Positions 5,427-7,655 of a DNA stretch of 7,655 nucleotides are shown here, in pieces; within the stretch, counting starts at the first letter, position 1; each line of letters starts with the position of its first letter. The DNA is taken from the NCBI GenBank assembly GCA_964383565.1, contig CAYLIK010000149.1, positions 1 to 7,655 of the forward strand, read 5' to 3'. The notes beneath the pieces were generated by a model that was given only the letters and a program-made list of their open reading frames with translations, searched no databases and was not told the origin of the DNA. The position numbers and the translations under genes were made by a program. The DNA comes from CANJQJ01 sp964383565 (GTDB lineage Bacteria; Pseudomonadota; Alphaproteobacteria; Sphingomonadales; Sphingomonadaceae).

Positions 5427-7175
5427 GTGGAAGATGGTCTGATCACCCACGCCGTGCTCGAAAGCCTCGCCGGCACCACCGCCTTCCGGCGCGGTGAGGA
5501 ATATTTTTCCGTCGGCGCCGTCGAGCGTCTTCGTGCTACCGACGACAAGATCAGCGCCAGAGTTGAAGGCACGGAAACCTACCAGGTCGAGCTGCGGGAT
5601 GACGACGGCGATCTGGCCTACGACTGCACTTGTCCGCGTGCCGCCGACGGCTATTTCTGCAAGCACTGCGTGGCCGTTGGATTGGCGTGGCTGGCTGAAA
5701 ATTCTACTGCTCCGAAATCCGGCGCCGCATCCGGCAAGAAGAAGCGGCGCGATCCGTGGCGCGACATCAAGGAGTACCTGACCACGCAACCGCCGGAAGC
5801 CTTGATTGATCTCCTGCTCGATGTGGCCCAGCGCGACGATCGGCTCTATCAGTCGCTATTGCTCAAGGCGCGTAGCGGCGGTGGCGGTAATGTGGCCAAG
5901 GCATTCCGACGGGCGATCGATGGTGCGACGCGCATCCATGACTTTGTCGATTGGCGCGAGGCGGGTAGCTTCGCCGGCGATATCGAGCAGGTGGCGGATT
6001 CGTTGGCGGAATTGCTCAAGCCCGACACGGCCGCGATGCTGGTCGAACTGGCCGAGTACGCCATCGAGCGAGTCGAGAATTCGCTGGAGCAGGTTGACGA
6101 CTCGAACGGCGAGATCGGCGACATCGTCTATCGCTTGGGCGAGCTGCATCTCAAGGCTTGCACGATGGCTCGACCCGAGTCGGCAGGGCTGGCCGAGCGT
6201 CTGTTCCGGTTCGAGACGACACTACCGTTCGGTCTGTGCAGCTTCGACGCTGCCACCTATCGCAGAGCCCTTGGCAAGCAAGGCCTGCAACGCTACCGGG
6301 AACTGGCGGAAGCCGAGTGGCGTAAGCTCAAGCCACGGGACGCGAAGGACAGCTACGACGCCCGCCGCGCATCTATCACCCGCATCATGGAGCGACTGGC
6401 CGAGGCGAGCGGCGATGTCGAGGAATTGGTCGCGATCAAGTCGCGGGATCTTTCGTCCTGCTATCGCTATCTCGACATCGCCGAAATTTTGACCAAGGCC
6501 AAACAGCCGGACAAGGCGCTGGAATGGGCGGAACGCGGCCTGAAGGCTTTTCCTGATCGGCCCGACAACCGGCTACGAGATTTTCTGGCGGCGGCATACC
6601 TCAAGCGCAAACGCAATGACGAGGCGCTGCAACTGACCTGGATCCAGTTCGAGGAGCGGCCGATCCTCGAACACTACAAGAAGTTGCACGATGTTGCCGG
6701 CAAGCTCGGTCTCTGGCCGGAGCAGCGCGACCGGGCACTGGCAAGGGTCGCCGAGGTCATCGCACGCGAGGCAAGCACAACGACTCGCTGGAAGCCAAAG
6801 CCGTCGATGCCCAACTACTCGCTGCGTGTGGAAATCGCATTGTGGGAGAAAGATATTGACGCTGCTTGGGAGTCCGCCCACGAAGGCATCTGCGACCGGA
6901 ATCTGATGATCGCTCTGGCCGGGAAGCTTGAATCTTCACGTCCCGATGACACCGTCAGCCTCTACCGTCGCGTGGTGCCGCCCATCGTCGAGCAGACCAA
7001 CAACGCCGCTTACGATGAGGCGATCAAGCTGATCCGCAAGGTAGGCGGGTTGATGAAAGCACAGAGCCAGTCACGGCAATTTAGCGACTACTTGGCGGAG
7101 CTGCGTGTGCAGTTCAAGCCGAAGCGGAATTTCATCAAGTTGCTGGATGGGGTGGCGCGGAGTGCTGCGAAATGA
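5427..7175 (+). CDS. SWIM zinc-finger protein with long helical repeat-like C-terminus
   Basis: About 582 residues from GTG 5427 (593 if TTG 5394 is used, which would overlap the dprA stop by 7 bases). A SWIM motif CxCx8CxH is clear: C67, C69, C78, H80 within YDCTCPRAADGYFCKHC. It is preceded by a beta-rich stretch (FRRGEEYFSVGAV, then RVEGTETYQVEL) typical of SWIM domains. A basic linker SGKKKRRD follows (about 103-110). The remaining ~450 residues are Leu/Ala/Glu/Arg-rich and probably all-helical, with TPR-like pairs such as YRYLDIAEILTKAKQPDKAL and WAERGLKAFPDR. SWIM domains are predicted to bind DNA or protein and occur in DNA-repair partners such as Shu2/Sws1 and in bacterial proteins near SNF2 helicases. 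No enzyme motif is visible, so it is probably the adaptor or regulator of the cassette. The stop at 7173-7175 is not followed by a terminator. Confidence 0.8.
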   Translation: MEDGLITHAVLESLAGTTAFRRGEEYFSVGAVERLRATDDKISARVEGTETYQVELRDDDGDLAYDCTCPRAADGYFCKHCVAVGLAWLAENSTAPKSGAASGKKKRRDPWRDIKEYLTTQPPEALIDLLLDVAQRDDRLYQSLLLKARSGGGGNVAKAFRRAIDGATRIHDFVDWREAGSFAGDIEQVADSLAELLKPDTAAMLVELAEYAIERVENSLEQVDDSNGEIGDIVYRLGELHLKACTMARPESAGLAERLFRFETTLPFGLCSFDAATYRRALGKQGLQRYRELAEAEWRKLKPRDAKDSYDARRASITRIMERLAEASGDVEELVAIKSRDLSSCYRYLDIAEILTKAKQPDKALEWAERGLKAFPDRPDNRLRDFLAAAYLKRKRNDEALQLTWIQFEERPILEHYKKLHDVAGKLGLWPEQRDRALARVAEVIAREASTTTRWKPKPSMPNYSLRVEIALWEKDIDAAWESAHEGICDRNLMIALAGKLESSRPDDTVSLYRRVVPPIVEQTNNAAYDEAIKLIRKVGGLMKAQSQSRQFSDYLAELRVQFKPKRNFIKLLDGVARSAAK

Positions 7176-7287
7176 GCGCCGGCACGTTCATTTGGCTTTC
7201 CATAACCGATCGGTAACTATCGCTATCTCGGTTCCTTGTCTGTCGGCGTGCGCCATCGCCGATCTCAAGGATTACGGAGATCAGGCC

Positions 7288-7655
7288 AAGCAACCGATCC
7301 GTCACATGGTGGAAGTCCTGATCGAGGACTTAGGTTGCTTCGAGCTTAAGAAGGCCAGTGAAGAACCCGCTCGACGGCATCAAGATCGCCGGCTACGTCG
7401 GCTGCCAGACCAACCGCCCGTTCGGTATCCTGGGTGAGTCGTTCGAGAGCCCGAAGTACCTCGACAAGCTGGTCGAGACGGTGGGCGGGACACCGCTCGA
7501 GAAGTACGAGGAGAAGGTCACCTGCTGCGGCGGCGCCTTGGCTTTTTCCGAACCCGAGAAGAGCCAGGTGCAGATCAAGAAGATCATCGAGTCGGCCTAT
7601 GACCACGGCGCCGACATGATCGTCACGCCGTGCCCGGTGTGCCAGATGAACGTCG
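7288..7655 (+). pseudogene. Truncated, frameshifted second copy of hdrB2 (continues past window)
   Basis: Matches codons 123-244 of hdrB2 in the same orientation. The 5' part starts KQPIRHMVEVLIEDLG in one frame; a single extra C in the CCC at 7366-7368 shifts the rest. Removing it gives ...KKASEEPLDGIKIAGYVG and an open frame to the edge with the second CCG domain intact (CQTN, CCGG, CPVC). In those 95 codons only about 4 residues differ from copy 1 (V169I, N176S, A189G, R194K) against about 25 base changes. There is no start codon or ribosome site in frame between the SWIM stop and 7288, and the first CCG domain is absent. A weak protein-level match (ADLKDYG versus AGLKYEG) may extend it back to about 7258. 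It is either a remnant left by recombination or part of a second hdr locus to the right. Confidence 0.8.

Noticed and set aside
7205..7214. Palindrome ACCGATCGGT after the SWIM gene
   Set aside because: Perfect but only 10 bases, no T-run and no second copy seen; too short to call an operator or attachment site.
1..7655. CRISPR array, tRNA, rRNA, transposase or integrase genes
   Set aside because: No regularly spaced repeats, cloverleaf with CCA-type end, or transposase/recombinase motif was recognised in either strand.

Overview
The window looks like chromosomal DNA of a GC-rich, chemotrophic sulfur-oxidising proteobacterium. The evidence is two genes of the heterodisulfide-reductase-like (sHdr) sulfur-oxidation system at the left edge, a proteobacterial-style GC-rich intergenic palindrome, and GC-biased codon use. 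The exact genus cannot be named from the sequence alone. All supported genes are on the + strand.

Left block (1-1460): the 3' end of an hdrC-type gene (probably sHdrC2), a ~100-base palindromic repeat element, then a complete hdrB-type gene (sHdrB2, two intact CCG cysteine domains) and a clear rho-independent terminator. In known sHdr clusters hdrC2 and hdrB2 are the last two structural genes, so this is the end of that operon.

Middle (1461-1949): about 490 bases with no supportable gene.

Cassette (1950-7175): three closely spaced genes. (1) A RecQ-family helicase whose reading frame breaks at a run of seven C's; the next frame continues directly into a ComF-like phosphoribosyltransferase (PRTase) domain. 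With one C fewer the two would be a single protein of about 700 residues. (2) A long DprA/Smf-like (SLOG-fold) protein with a C-terminal winged helix. (3) A SWIM zinc-finger protein with a long helical C-terminal part. Helicase + ComF-type PRTase + DprA repeats the ComFA/ComFC/DprA combination of natural transformation in a RecQ-based form, and PRTase + DprA also recalls the ShosTA defence pair. The cassette is therefore a good candidate for a DNA-uptake, ssDNA-processing or anti-phage module.

Right edge (7288-7655): a second, 5'-truncated copy of the hdrB2 gene in the same orientation, about 91% identical over its 3' part and carrying a one-base frameshift. It runs off the window. The cassette is thus bracketed by direct repeats of hdrB2 sequence, which suggests insertion by recombination at hdrB2 or the edge of a second, degraded hdr locus.
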